NCBI GenBank assembly: GCA_051872395.1
Contig: JBJEDU010000035.1
Location: forward strand, 1 to 64,000
Origin: JBJEDU01 sp051872395
GTDB taxonomy: Bacteria > Bacillota_I > Bacilli_A > RFN20 > CAG-826
Direction: 5' to 3'
DNA: 64,000 nt
The position numbers and the translations under genes are program-made. Position 1 is the stretch's first letter, and the number at the start of each line of letters is the position of its first letter. Below the pieces are notes generated by a model. It worked only from the letters and a program-made list of their open reading frames with translations, was not told where the DNA came from and did no database searches. Below, one piece after another: positions 35,306 to 44,265 of this stretch.

Positions 35306-36395
35306 TAATCTCCTTATTTACAATTTCTTCAACACTCATTTCATTAAATTGTCCACTATAGGTAACCTGGATTGGTTTCATTGAGAAAGTCTTATCATCT
35401 TTTAATGTGATGAAAGTTCCACCCATTAAAAATGGATCATGATATATCCCTTTTGATGATTTTAATCCATAAATTAAACGAATTGGAAAATCGGTATTTT
35501 CACCTTTTATATAATGGAAATCAGAAAAATTAATATGGTCATGACCACAGACAATTCCTCTCGTCGAACGGAAGGCATTCATCGTTTCAAATAATAAATT
35601 ACTACGATATCCAGAAGCAACACCACTTGATTCTTCCATTCTCCAATAACTGTCTCTATCCGTGCCAGAAACACTCATACCAACTTCTTCCCAAGCTTCT
35701 TGAAATTCTTCTAAAGGAATATGGAAATACGCGATTGAGGGAATTAAATCAACATCGGATTTATTGACATCATCACTTAAATTATTTGCGTATCTAATTT
35801 GCTTTTTATACCATTCAATTTGATCATCATGAATGACATCATAACCTAAGCCATAATATGTATTAGAATCTAAAACATATACTTGCCATTTCGTATCACC
35901 ATTTTCTTTTAAATTGATGACATAATTCGCGTTTCCATATACATTATCACTTGGATTTAAAAGAACTGAATTACGACATTTTTTTACGACTTTATCAATA
36001 TATTTATTACCATATAATCCTTGTAAATCGTGATTGCCATAAGTATAGGCAAAAGGAATATTAAAACTATCGATAAAAGAGAAAAATTTAGAAACGATAT
36101 CGCTATTGACATCCATGAAAGTATCGCCATTTAAAACGATGAGGTCGGGCTTAGCTTCTTCTTTGGTTAAACCTTCAGTTTCACATCTTGCAAAAATAAC
36201 GTTTTCAATATAATTAAATTCTTCATCTAAATCTGTGAGAATTGATAAATGAATATCATTCAAAGATAAGATAGTAAAATTTTCTTTGTAATCAAGTTCA
36301 TTAATGTAATCAGTTAAAGGAGGATTACTAACTTTTTGACAAGAAGTCAAAAGGGCTACTAAAAATAAAGGTGCAATTTTATTAAATTTTTTCAT
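35292..36395 (-). CDS. Calcineurin-like metallophosphoesterase, lipoprotein
   Basis: This is a surface-anchored phosphoesterase. From ATG 36395 the product has a lipoprotein signal ending in the lipobox LLTSC (cysteine 19). The binuclear metal site of the calcineurin fold is complete: NDIH, NGDTF, YGNHD, the histidine in FHIP, and CGHDH. I reject the longer frame from 36431 because it would bury the signal peptide behind 12 residues. Phosphodiesters, nucleotides or phospholipid head groups are possible substrates. It follows the ATP-grasp gene by 17 bp and overlaps the membrane protein gene downstream. Confidence 0.87.
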   Translation of the reverse strand: MKKFNKIAPLFLVALLTSCQKVSNPPLTDYINELDYKENFTILSLNDIHLSILTDLDEEFNYIENVIFARCETEGLTKEEAKPDLIVLNGDTFMDVNSDIVSKFFSFIDSFNIPFAYTYGNHDLQGLYGNKYIDKVVKKCRNSVLLNPSDNVYGNANYVINLKENGDTKWQVYVLDSNTYYGLGYDVIHDDQIEWYKKQIRYANNLSDDVNKSDVDLIPSIAYFHIPLEEFQEAWEEVGMSVSGTDRDSYWRMEESSGVASGYRSNLLFETMNAFRSTRGIVCGHDHINFSDFHYIKGENTDFPIRLIYGLKSSKGIYHDPFLMGGTFITLKDDKTFSMKPIQVTYSGQFNEMSVEEIVNKEINENE

Positions 36396-36412
36396 TAAAC
36401 TACCATCACTTT

Positions 36413-37285
36413 CTAAATATATTTTATACACATTTTTAAATATTCTAGAGCAACATTTTTATTTGTGGTCTTTTCAAATTCATAAAACAACGCATTAGAA
36501 TTTATTTCTAATAGCAAAATTTTATCGTTCTTATCAAAAAGAAAATCAAGACCTGCATATTTAATATTATATACTTTAATAATATTATTAATAATTTCAA
36601 TTTCTTCATTATTAAGATTATAAATTTCAGAATATGTCCCTTTTAAAAAATTGGATCTAAAATCGTTATCATTTCTTCTAATAATCGCACCAAAGATTTG
36701 TCCATCGATTATTAAAACACGTAAAGACCTACCAACACTTGATTCAATAAATTGTTGAAATATCAAAGTGTCTTTATAATGTTTTTTATATTCATTTATC
36801 GCGGTTTGTTTATTATCGATTAAATACACTCCTTCTCCTAAAGAGGAAAATGATTTTTTCATAATGTATGGATAAGAGAGTTCTTTTTCAATAAAATCTA
36901 AGATTTTTAAATCTGACTCATCTAATTCATTAAATCTTAATGGAGCGAAAATCGTTTTAACTAAAGGGATTTGATGATTTAAACCATATAAATAAGTTAA
37001 ACCTTTGTCATTACAAATATGAAGAAACATTCCATCAGTGAATATTGGAATTTTTGCCTTACTAATTAAAGACGCTAAATAGAAATCTTTATCTAAATAT
37101 ATAACAAAAGAATACGCCTTGATTTTACTAACATTGACTAAACCTTGTTCATCAATAAACGCCAGTGTGCCATCATTAATTTTTATATCGAAATCAATAT
37201 TTAATTTTCTTCCTTCATAAATTAATCTATCGATTTTATATTGGCTTTTCTTAATAGTTTTATTAGTAATTATTAATGCTTTCAT
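36413..37285 (-). CDS. RimK-like ATP-grasp ligase
   Basis: This is a 290-residue ATP-grasp enzyme that probably joins an amino acid or similar amine to a carboxylate. The pattern is RimK-like: KKSFSSLGEGVYLI for the ATP-binding loop, QQFIESSVGRSLRVLII, the FRSNFLKG basic loop, and the magnesium-binding LLLEINSNA. ATG 37285 overlaps the acetyltransferase stop as ATGA, a classic coupled start, so the longer frame from 37348 is rejected. The pair with a GNAT-type acetyltransferase suggests sequential modification of one substrate; which substrate is unknown. Confidence 0.85.
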   Translation of the reverse strand: MKALIITNKTIKKSQYKIDRLIYEGRKLNIDFDIKINDGTLAFIDEQGLVNVSKIKAYSFVIYLDKDFYLASLISKAKIPIFTDGMFLHICNDKGLTYLYGLNHQIPLVKTIFAPLRFNELDESDLKILDFIEKELSYPYIMKKSFSSLGEGVYLIDNKQTAINEYKKHYKDTLIFQQFIESSVGRSLRVLIIDGQIFGAIIRRNDNDFRSNFLKGTYSEIYNLNNEEIEIINNIIKVYNIKYAGLDFLFDKNDKILLLEINSNALFYEFEKTTNKNVALEYLKMCIKYI

Positions 37286-37977
37286 AATAAATATAAAACG
37301 AGAATTAAAATAAGAATTACTAGCAAAATGAAGATAAATAGTGAACATATGATGATTTTTGACTTATTTATCTTCAAATTATTTTCTTTTTTTAATGAAT
37401 AAACCATATGATAAGACATGTAATTACTTTCAAAATAAGTATATGTTTTAAAAGAATATAAAGGTTTAAAAGACAACGATTCATATAAATGAAAAGCCTT
37501 CTCGTTATGTTTTAAACATTCTAAAGAAATTGAATGATTTTTATATTTATTAATAAAATTAGATAAAAGTTTCTTTCCATATCCTTGAGATTGATATTGT
37601 TCATTAACTGCTAAATTATAAATATAAATATCTTCATGAAAATTCAATAGTTTAATAAAATAGCCATCTTTAATTGAAGTAAATATATTCTCATCATAAG
37701 AATCAAAACGAAGTAAAATTTCTTTGATTTTATCTTCATCAAAAATAGTCTTCTTCGTAAAATACATCATTGAAGCGACCATCTTACCTTCATCAGTGAA
37801 ATATCCATAAACATTTTTATAAGAAAAGTATTTACTTTCTTTTAAAAGCGCATTAAAAATATCTTTCTTTTTATCTTCTTTAAATAAAAGAGGATAGTTT
37901 TCTAAGTCACTTAAAAGCAAAGTGGAACTTATCTCATTAAAATCGTCATTTAAAGTAATCTTTCTAAAATTATTCAT
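37282..37977 (-). CDS. GNAT acetyltransferase with C-terminal membrane anchor
   Basis: This 231-residue protein has the acetyl-CoA-binding motif A of GNAT enzymes (LAVNEQYQSQGYGKKLLSNFI) and the motif B region with CLKHNEKAFHLYESLSF. The last 23 residues are a purely hydrophobic helix (residues about 208-230), which is unusual for this family and would tether the enzyme to the membrane, facing the cytoplasm. It ends in TGA, evidence that TGA is a stop here. The ATP-grasp gene starts inside that stop. It follows glmS by 47 bp. Confidence 0.85.
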   Translation of the reverse strand: MNNFRKITLNDDFNEISSTLLLSDLENYPLLFKEDKKKDIFNALLKESKYFSYKNVYGYFTDEGKMVASMMYFTKKTIFDEDKIKEILLRFDSYDENIFTSIKDGYFIKLLNFHEDIYIYNLAVNEQYQSQGYGKKLLSNFINKYKNHSISLECLKHNEKAFHLYESLSFKPLYSFKTYTYFESNYMSYHMVYSLKKENNLKINKSKIIICSLFIFILLVILILILVLYLL

Positions 37978-38024
37978 TTCTTTAAAGATTATACAATAAT
38001 AAGAGATTTTTTATATATATAAAA

Positions 38025-39806
38025 TTATTCAACTGTAACCGCTTTCGCGAGATTTCTTGGCTTATCGACATTATAGCCTTTATATGTCGTTACATAATAA
38101 GCGAAATAAAAACCAAAAGATGATAAAACAATTGGAGAAAGATAAGAAGGATGGTCTTTAATAATTAAATAATCACTTTCTTTTGATAATGAAGAAGTAG
38201 AAATGGTATAAACGACCGCGCCTCGAGATTCAACTTCACAAATATTTCCTCTCATAGAATGAGATGTTACAGGATCAGAAATAGTGACAATTACTGGAGT
38301 GTTATTTTCCATTAAAGCAATCGGACCATGTTTCAATTCTCCACCTGGCACTGCATCAGAGTGAATATAAGAAATTTCTTTAAGTTTTAAAGAAGCTTCT
38401 AAAGATAAATCATAATCATATCCTCTTCCAAGGAAATAAATATCTTTTTCATTTTTTAGCTTTTCCGCTAAAAACATAATCTTTTCTTTTTTGTTTTGTT
38501 TAATATCAGTAATGACTTCGACACATTTTTCTAAATCACTGATAACATCAATATTTTTTGTAATAGAAGAAGTTAATAACGCTAAAGTGGCAACCTCTGC
38601 GACATAGGCTTTGGTTGAAGCCACACTAACTTCAAGTCCAGCGAATAAAAGAAGAGAATAATCACATCCTCTTTCTAAAGAAGAACCTTTAGTGTTTGTT
38701 AACACTAATGATTTAATATTCTTTTCTTTAATAATTTTTAAGCAACGAATAACATCCGCAGTTTCTCCTGATTGCGATAAAAAGATAAAGAATGGTTTAT
38801 TACCAGAATATCTTGGATAATATGCCCACTCTGAAGCAATATAGCAACTTGCAGTTTTTCCAATCTTTTCAAAATATCTCGCACCCACTAAAGAGGCATG
38901 ATAACTCGTTCCACAGCCAATGAAAATAATGTGGTCACTTGCTTCGATATCATGAAGTAATTTTTTATCAAAACAAAATTCGCCATGATCATAATATTCC
39001 ACTGTCAATCGACGAATGACTTTATCAATTTCTTCAATTTCTTTAAGCATGAAATGTGGGTAACCCATTAAATCTCTCTTACTTAAATCTGGAGATTTTT
39101 CAGTGAAAGTATATTCAACTTCTTCTCCATTTTTGTATAGATGAACACTCGTTCTACTAACTGAACCATATTGTTCATCCTCTAAATCAATAAACTTTGA
39201 ACAATATCGAATCATTGGAGAAGCATCTGAAGCCACTAAAGAGAAATTATCATTAGAAATAGCAATCATTAATGGTGAACTTCTTTTCATGACAAAAAGA
39301 TGATTTTTATGCATCTCAGTAATAATAGAGACTGCGAAACTACCTTTTAACATTCTCATCGTTTCTTCCATCGCTTTTTTAACATCACGATAAATGAAAT
39401 AATTATCTTCTAATTGATTAGCAATAACTTCAGTATCTGTCTCACTTTTAAAGATAAAACCTTTATCGATAAGATTTGATTTCAAAGTAGAGTAATTTTC
39501 AATTACTCCATTATGGACTATATAAAACAATTTATGCATTGAAGCATGTGGATGACAATTGATTGTTGAAGGACGACCATGAGTGGCCCAGCGCGTGTGG
39601 CCAATGCCTAAAGTTGATTCTAAATTTGAATCAACTAATTGTTCCAAATTTGACACAGCACCAACAGCTTTAAAACATTCAATAGTGTCTTTATTTAAAA
39701 GAGCAATTCCTGCGGAATCATAACCACGATAATCAAGTTCTTTTAAACCATCAAGTAAAAATTTCTTGGTGTTTTTTAGTCCGATAGCACCAACAATTCC
39801 ACACAT
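38025..39806 (-). CDS. glmS: Glutamine-fructose-6-phosphate aminotransferase
   Basis: GlmS makes glucosamine 6-phosphate from fructose 6-phosphate and glutamine, the entry step to peptidoglycan amino sugars. The 593-residue product starts MCGIVGAIG with the nucleophilic Cys2, has the glutaminase segments GHTRWATHG and HNGVIENY, two SIS domains (GCGTSYHASLVG; LSQSGETADVI), and ends KPRNLAKAVTVE, as required for function. It lies 3 bp after glnA, leaving no room for a glmS ribozyme. Glutamine made by the upstream gene is its substrate. Confidence 0.97.
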   Translation of the reverse strand: MCGIVGAIGLKNTKKFLLDGLKELDYRGYDSAGIALLNKDTIECFKAVGAVSNLEQLVDSNLESTLGIGHTRWATHGRPSTINCHPHASMHKLFYIVHNGVIENYSTLKSNLIDKGFIFKSETDTEVIANQLEDNYFIYRDVKKAMEETMRMLKGSFAVSIITEMHKNHLFVMKRSSPLMIAISNDNFSLVASDASPMIRYCSKFIDLEDEQYGSVSRTSVHLYKNGEEVEYTFTEKSPDLSKRDLMGYPHFMLKEIEEIDKVIRRLTVEYYDHGEFCFDKKLLHDIEASDHIIFIGCGTSYHASLVGARYFEKIGKTASCYIASEWAYYPRYSGNKPFFIFLSQSGETADVIRCLKIIKEKNIKSLVLTNTKGSSLERGCDYSLLLFAGLEVSVASTKAYVAEVATLALLTSSITKNIDVISDLEKCVEVITDIKQNKKEKIMFLAEKLKNEKDIYFLGRGYDYDLSLEASLKLKEISYIHSDAVPGGELKHGPIALMENNTPVIVTISDPVTSHSMRGNICEVESRGAVVYTISTSSLSKESDYLIIKDHPSYLSPIVLSSFGFYFAYYVTTYKGYNVDKPRNLAKAVTVE

Positions 39807-39809
39807 AAA

Positions 39810-41144
39810 TTATCTCCTTAAATATCTATCGAGTTCCCATTTTGAAATAGAATTATGATAAGATTTCCATTCCATTTCAGTCGCGGCTAAATATTTAGTG
39901 AAAGTATGTTCTCCAAGAGTCTCACGTAATAATTTTGATTTTTTAAATTCTTGAACAGCCTCATGAAGAGTTTCTGGTAAATGAATAATACCTAATTTCT
40001 CAATTTCTTGTTCAGTAAGTGAGAAAATATTGTCGTAAATTGGAGCAATGATTTCATCATCTTTTAAAGATGTAACTCCTTCAAGTCCGGCAGCGATTAT
40101 TCCTGCTAACGCTAAATAAGGATTGGCCATTGGGTCAACATTTCTAACTTCTGCTCTCGTCGCTAAGCCTCTACCAGCAGGAATTCTAATTAACGCACTA
40201 CGGTTTGAATCACTCCAGCAAGCATAAATTGGAGCTTCATAACCAGACACTAAACGTTTATATGAATTGACGCTAGGATTAGTTAAAAGGGCTAATTCAC
40301 GAGAATGTTTTAATACACCAGTAATCCATTTTTTTGCTAACATGGATAATTTCATTGGGTCTTTTTCGTCAAAGAAAAGATTTTTGCCATCTTTTGAGAA
40401 AATGGAACAATTCGTATGCATTCCACTTCCAGCTTGACCTTGAACAGGTTTTGGCATAAATGTCGCTAAATATCCATGTTTACGAGCGATGGTTTTAACT
40501 ACTTGTTTAAAAGTTAAAACACGGTCACAACTCGCAAGGACATCATCGTATTTAAAATTAATTTCATTTTGTCCTGGACCAACTTCGTGATGGGATGTTT
40601 GAACAGTAAAACCTAATTTTTCTAATTCTAAAGTAATATCTCTTCGTACATAATTTGCCCCATCAAGTGGACTTAAGTCAAAATAAGAAGCATTGTCGAC
40701 AAAATCTAATTTTGGATTACCTTCTTCATCGAGTTTAAATAAATAGAATTCAGGTTCAAATCCAACACAGAATTTTTCATAACCAATTTCTTTCATTTTC
40801 TCGATTTCTCTTTTAAGGATATATCTTGGATCACCCATAAATGGTTCACCATTAGTTTTATAGACATCACAAATGAATCTAGCAACTTTCCCATAACTAC
40901 TATTTTCAAAAGAAAGGACCATAAAAGTCGATAAATCTGGATGAAGAACCATGTCCGCTTCTTTAATACGAACGAAGCCTTCAACACTTGAGCCATCAAA
41001 ATTTATATTATTATCTAAAGCATCATCAAGTTTAGAAATTGGAATTTCTACCGCTTTGATTGTGCCTAACATATCGCAAAATTGAAGTCGAATATATTTC
41101 ACTTCCTCTTTCTCGCATATTTCTTTTATAGTATTTTTATCCAT
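39810..41144 (-). CDS. glnA: Glutamine synthetase, type I-alpha
   Basis: GlnA makes glutamine from glutamate, ammonia and ATP. From ATG 41144 the product is 444 residues, the length of the Gram-positive I-alpha class. Signatures are DGSSVEGF, the ATP region with GSGMHTN, ARKHGYLATFMPKP, and RIPAGRGLATRAEVR. No adenylylation loop (NLYDLP) is seen, so control is probably by feedback and transcription. GGAGG lies 7 nt before the chosen ATG; the earlier frame start at 41177 would lie at the predicted transcript start. It is coupled to glmS. Confidence 0.96.
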   Translation of the reverse strand: MDKNTIKEICEKEEVKYIRLQFCDMLGTIKAVEIPISKLDDALDNNINFDGSSVEGFVRIKEADMVLHPDLSTFMVLSFENSSYGKVARFICDVYKTNGEPFMGDPRYILKREIEKMKEIGYEKFCVGFEPEFYLFKLDEEGNPKLDFVDNASYFDLSPLDGANYVRRDITLELEKLGFTVQTSHHEVGPGQNEINFKYDDVLASCDRVLTFKQVVKTIARKHGYLATFMPKPVQGQAGSGMHTNCSIFSKDGKNLFFDEKDPMKLSMLAKKWITGVLKHSRELALLTNPSVNSYKRLVSGYEAPIYACWSDSNRSALIRIPAGRGLATRAEVRNVDPMANPYLALAGIIAAGLEGVTSLKDDEIIAPIYDNIFSLTEQEIEKLGIIHLPETLHEAVQEFKKSKLLRETLGEHTFTKYLAATEMEWKSYHNSISKWELDRYLRR

Positions 41145-41182
41145 AACCCTGCCTCCAATGTAATATGAAAAATACAAAATAA

Positions 41183-41211
41183 ATTATACACGGATTTTAA
41201 AATCCTGTATC
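41183..41211 (-). promoter_or_regulatory. glnA-glmS promoter with palindromic operator
   Basis: On the minus strand a perfect TATAAT lies at 41183-41188, with a weak -35 (GATACA) 17 bp upstream. The perfect 14-bp palindrome GGATTTTAAAATCC (41192-41205) fills the spacer, the position of a repressor site. It does not match the GlnR box of Bacillus (TGTNA-N7-TNACA). Confidence 0.6.
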
Positions 41212-41230
41212 TTATTTTTTAAAATAAAAT

Positions 41231-41255
41231 AAAAAAATATAGATTTCTCTATATT
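41231..41255 (-). terminator. Intrinsic terminator after the membrane protein gene at 41.3 kb
   Basis: On the minus strand AATATAGA, tetraloop GAAA and TCTATATT form an 8-bp stem, directly followed by TTTTT. It separates the single membrane protein gene from glnA. Confidence 0.8.
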
Positions 41256-41282
41256 CTTTATTTATGTTTTTATTGATTATAT

Positions 41283-41918
41283 CTAATCTTTTTTCTTTTG
41301 ATGTTTTAAAAATAAATCTTCTAAGTAAACATTAACAACTGTAAATACAAACATCAAAATTGTGACAATTTGTCTAATTATTTCAATTGGAGTTAAATAA
41401 ATCGCATGCCCTAAAATAAAGACCACAGAAGTTAAAATAGAGAAAACCATTGAAATAGTTACCATGAATCCTTTACTTTTTCGATTTAAGTTATAGTTAA
41501 TAAACAAAGAAACAAAAATGAAGACAACATCATAAATTAAAAGCATGACAAGAAGAATTCCTTTTGTATCTAATGTGTTATAACCTAAACGATAAAAAGT
41601 AAAATAGAAAGAGAACAAATAAGTAATCAAATATAAAACATCTCTCGCTAATAAAGAAAGAGAGGATATATTAATCAATTTATTATCCACTTTATTAGTT
41701 ATTATTAGTTTAACTAATCCATAACACGCAATAACCGCTCCAGAAAGATTAGTAACACTGACAAAAATTAAAATTAATGTCTCATAAGTTTTGCCTAATC
41801 CTTCCGCGTTAGCGATATTACTAATGCATTGAATTAATAAAGAAATAAACGCAAACAAAAATGAACAAATTAAAAAAGAGAAATAAGTAATTCTTGTTAT
41901 TTTTTGGGCTTTAACCAT
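41283..41918 (-). CDS. Six-helix membrane protein of unknown function
   Basis: I do not recognise the family. The 211-residue product has six hydrophobic segments with short polar loops and a lysine-rich C-terminus (FLKHQKKKD). It is bounded by its own candidate promoter upstream and a terminator downstream, so it appears to be a single-gene unit, although read-through from the hydrogenase operon is possible because no terminator stem follows the DUF3737 gene. AGGAGA precedes the ATG. Confidence 0.65.
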   Translation of the reverse strand: MVKAQKITRITYFSFLICSFLFAFISLLIQCISNIANAEGLGKTYETLILIFVSVTNLSGAVIACYGLVKLIITNKVDNKLINISSLSLLARDVLYLITYLFSFYFTFYRLGYNTLDTKGILLVMLLIYDVVFIFVSLFINYNLNRKSKGFMVTISMVFSILTSVVFILGHAIYLTPIEIIRQIVTILMFVFTVVNVYLEDLFLKHQKKKD

Positions 41919-41965
41919 AAATCTTTTCTCCTAAAAATTAAGATTATCGCCCTTCCTCACGTATT

Positions 41966-41994
41966 ATTATAACAAAATATAATTGTTTATTAAA
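41966..41994 (-). promoter_or_regulatory. Candidate promoter of the membrane protein gene
   Basis: TTTAAT (41989-41994) and TATAAT (41966-41971) are separated by 17 bp on the minus strand, immediately after the DUF3737 stop. ATTATA and TATAAT also form a 6-6-6 inverted repeat around the -10 box; it may be chance in this AT-rich DNA. Confidence 0.45.
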
Positions 41995-42810
41995 TTATTC
42001 TTTAATAATTTTATAAGTTCCTTTAATCGCTAAAGAGGAAATATCTTTTGGATTATAAATAGAACAATTTGAAGTGATAACATTACCTTTTAAGTCACTC
42101 TCTTCACCAAGATAATCACAATCCACTAATTCGCAATCGATAAATTTAATATTTTCACTATAACAAAATGGTTGTTTAGATTTAATTTTACAACGAACAA
42201 AGGTGACATTTTTAGCGTACCACGCGACATATTCACCAATGATTTCCATATCTTTTACCATGATATTTTCACTATGCCAAAATGGATCTTTCGTCTCTAG
42301 TCGACCAACATTTAAATTAATATCTTTAGAATATTGAAAAGAATATTTTCCTTTCAAATTCAAATTTGTCGCGTTGATATCTTGGCAATGTAAAAAAGCA
42401 TATATGCTTTCAATATTAATATTTATTAGTTTAATATGTTGACATTTAATAATGCTTTCATCACCAAGAAGAACACCATTACTAAAATCAATATTTTGAC
42501 ATTCTCTTAAAACTTTATCTCCATTAAATGAAGTATCTTTAATAACGATGTTATTGCTATACCAAAAAGGTCCTCGACAAGTAATAGCGAAATTACTTCG
42601 ATTAACTTCCACACCAAGACAATTCCAAAAAGGATAACGAAGAGCGAAATAAGAATCATTCACTTCGATATCTTTAGAAAATTTAAAAGCACTTTCACCA
42701 TCTAAAGGACCACCAGTATAAATGTTAGTGAATGAAATCTTATTGCTTTTAAAAAATATTCTTTCTTGGTCTGAAGAAATATTTGAAATTATGTTTTGAT
42801 ATTTAGTCAT
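41995..42810 (-). CDS. DUF3737 right-handed beta-helix protein
   Basis: This 271-residue protein matches the DUF3737 family: repeated short strands with a recurring pattern of KDI-V-DSYF and FW-S-NI-I-D turns, including GGPLDGESAFKFSKDI, ALRYPFWNCLGVEV and GPFWYSNNIVIKD. Such repeats fold as a right-handed beta-helix, with stacked cysteines and aromatic residues at the turns. There is no signal peptide, so it is probably cytoplasmic. The start overlaps the hydrogenase stop by 8 bp, making it the last gene of the rex-adhE-hydrogenase operon. No biochemical role is established for the family. Confidence 0.85.
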   Translation of the reverse strand: MTKYQNIISNISSDQERIFFKSNKISFTNIYTGGPLDGESAFKFSKDIEVNDSYFALRYPFWNCLGVEVNRSNFAITCRGPFWYSNNIVIKDTSFNGDKVLRECQNIDFSNGVLLGDESIIKCQHIKLININIESIYAFLHCQDINATNLNLKGKYSFQYSKDINLNVGRLETKDPFWHSENIMVKDMEIIGEYVAWYAKNVTFVRCKIKSKQPFCYSENIKFIDCELVDCDYLGEESDLKGNVITSNCSIYNPKDISSLAIKGTYKIIKE

Positions 42811-44236
42811 TTTTTAATACTTTAATCGCATCAGTAATTGTCTTTTCTAATGCTTCTCTCCCATATTTATCTACTTCTGATTTATCTCTAAATTCATGAG
42901 TTAAACAACAAGGACCGCCAATACAACCATTCGTGCACGCCATACCTTCAATAAAATTGAAATCTCTCAATTCAGGTTTATTTGCCTTATCTAATATGGC
43001 TTTACAATTATCAAGACCATCAGCAGCGACAGCTTTAGCGACAAAGGTAGAATTTTGTTCTTTAAGCGCTTCATTAACCGCGTCCACTAAACCACCACAA
43101 CGAGCGAATATTCTTCCAAAATAAGAAGCATTATCTAATTTATTTTCTTCTAATTCGCTAGCGACAATATCTCGAGAATCAATCAACGCTTGTAATTCTT
43201 CAAATGTCAAAACACTATCGACATAATTTTTAACTTTATCTAATTGAATTTCTTTCTTTTTAGAAATGCAAGGTCCAATAAAGACAACCTTTGAGGTTGG
43301 ATCGACACTTTTAATATATTTACTAATCGCCCCCATTGGAGATAAATTCGATGAAATATATTGAACCAAAGATGGATATTTCTTTTTGATAAAAGAAACA
43401 AATGAAGGACAACAACTGCTAGTTAAAAATCCTTTTTCTTCTAATTCTTTGGCTTCGTCATAACTGACCATATCCGCGCCTAAAGCAGCTTCAACAACAC
43501 TATGGAAGCCTAACATTTTAATCGCGGTCACCACTTGTCCTAAAGAAGCATATTTAAATTGTGATGAAATGGAAGGGGCAACAACTGCGTAAACATGATA
43601 TTTTTTGGAAAAATCACTATCTTTTAAGAAGTCAATAACATCTGTAATATATGATTTATCCATAATCGCTCCAAATGGACATTGATAAACACACGCTCCA
43701 CATTGAATACATTTTTCATCATCAATTTTTGCAGCAAAGTCTTCACCCATTGAAATAGCTTTTACTTTACAAGCACTTTCACATGGTCTTTTAAAGTTGA
43801 TAATCGCTCCATATTGACATGCCTTTGCACATAAACCACAGTTGATACATTTAGTTTTATCAATTTGGGCAGTATGAGTCACTTCATTAAATGTAATCGC
43901 GTTTCTATGACATGCTTTTTCACATCGATGAGCGATACATCCACGACAAGTTCTTGTAACTTCATATCCTCCTAATGGGCATTCATCACAAGCAATATTT
44001 AAAACTTGAACAACGTTTGAATTACTTCTATCCCCACCTTGAGCGACATGCATTCTTTCTAAAACGATTGCTCTTTCTTTATAAATACAACATCTCATCG
44101 TTGGTTTTGGACCAGGGACAATACGCTTTGGAATCTCATTATATTCTTCAAGCAAAGTACCATTAAAATACGCTCTCGCGACTTCTTTTAATACTTTATA
44201 TTTCAATTCTTGTACATTCGTATCAAATTTTAACAT
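42803..44236 (-). CDS. [FeFe] hydrogenase, ferredoxin-linked monomeric type (group B-like)
   Basis: This enzyme should couple ferredoxin oxidation to proton reduction or the reverse. The 477-residue protein carries [4Fe-4S] motifs with cysteines 130/133/136/140 and 176/179/182/186, and an extra CxxCx4Cx3C set at 97/100/105/109. The H-cluster motifs are complete: TSSCCPSF (C275, C276), GPCISKKKE (C323) and EGMACTNGCIGGP (C434, C438). The L1 variant CCPSF and the C-terminal CIGGPCC form fit group B rather than the bifurcating group A. It has AAGGAG upstream. HydE/F/G maturases, which it needs, are outside the window. Confidence 0.9.
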   Translation of the reverse strand: MLKFDTNVQELKYKVLKEVARAYFNGTLLEEYNEIPKRIVPGPKPTMRCCIYKERAIVLERMHVAQGGDRSNSNVVQVLNIACDECPLGGYEVTRTCRGCIAHRCEKACHRNAITFNEVTHTAQIDKTKCINCGLCAKACQYGAIINFKRPCESACKVKAISMGEDFAAKIDDEKCIQCGACVYQCPFGAIMDKSYITDVIDFLKDSDFSKKYHVYAVVAPSISSQFKYASLGQVVTAIKMLGFHSVVEAALGADMVSYDEAKELEEKGFLTSSCCPSFVSFIKKKYPSLVQYISSNLSPMGAISKYIKSVDPTSKVVFIGPCISKKKEIQLDKVKNYVDSVLTFEELQALIDSRDIVASELEENKLDNASYFGRIFARCGGLVDAVNEALKEQNSTFVAKAVAADGLDNCKAILDKANKPELRDFNFIEGMACTNGCIGGPCCLTHEFRDKSEVDKYGREALEKTITDAIKVLKND

Positions 44237-44265
44237 GGCATTTTCTCCTTAATTTATAATATAAA

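Noticed and set aside
39807..39809. glmS ribozyme upstream of glmS
   Set aside because: Only 3 bp lie between glnA and glmS, so there is no space for it unless it lay inside glnA, which is ordinary coding sequence.
41160..41215. GlnR box at the glnA promoter
   Set aside because: TGTNA-N7-TNACA is not present; the palindrome there has a different sequence.
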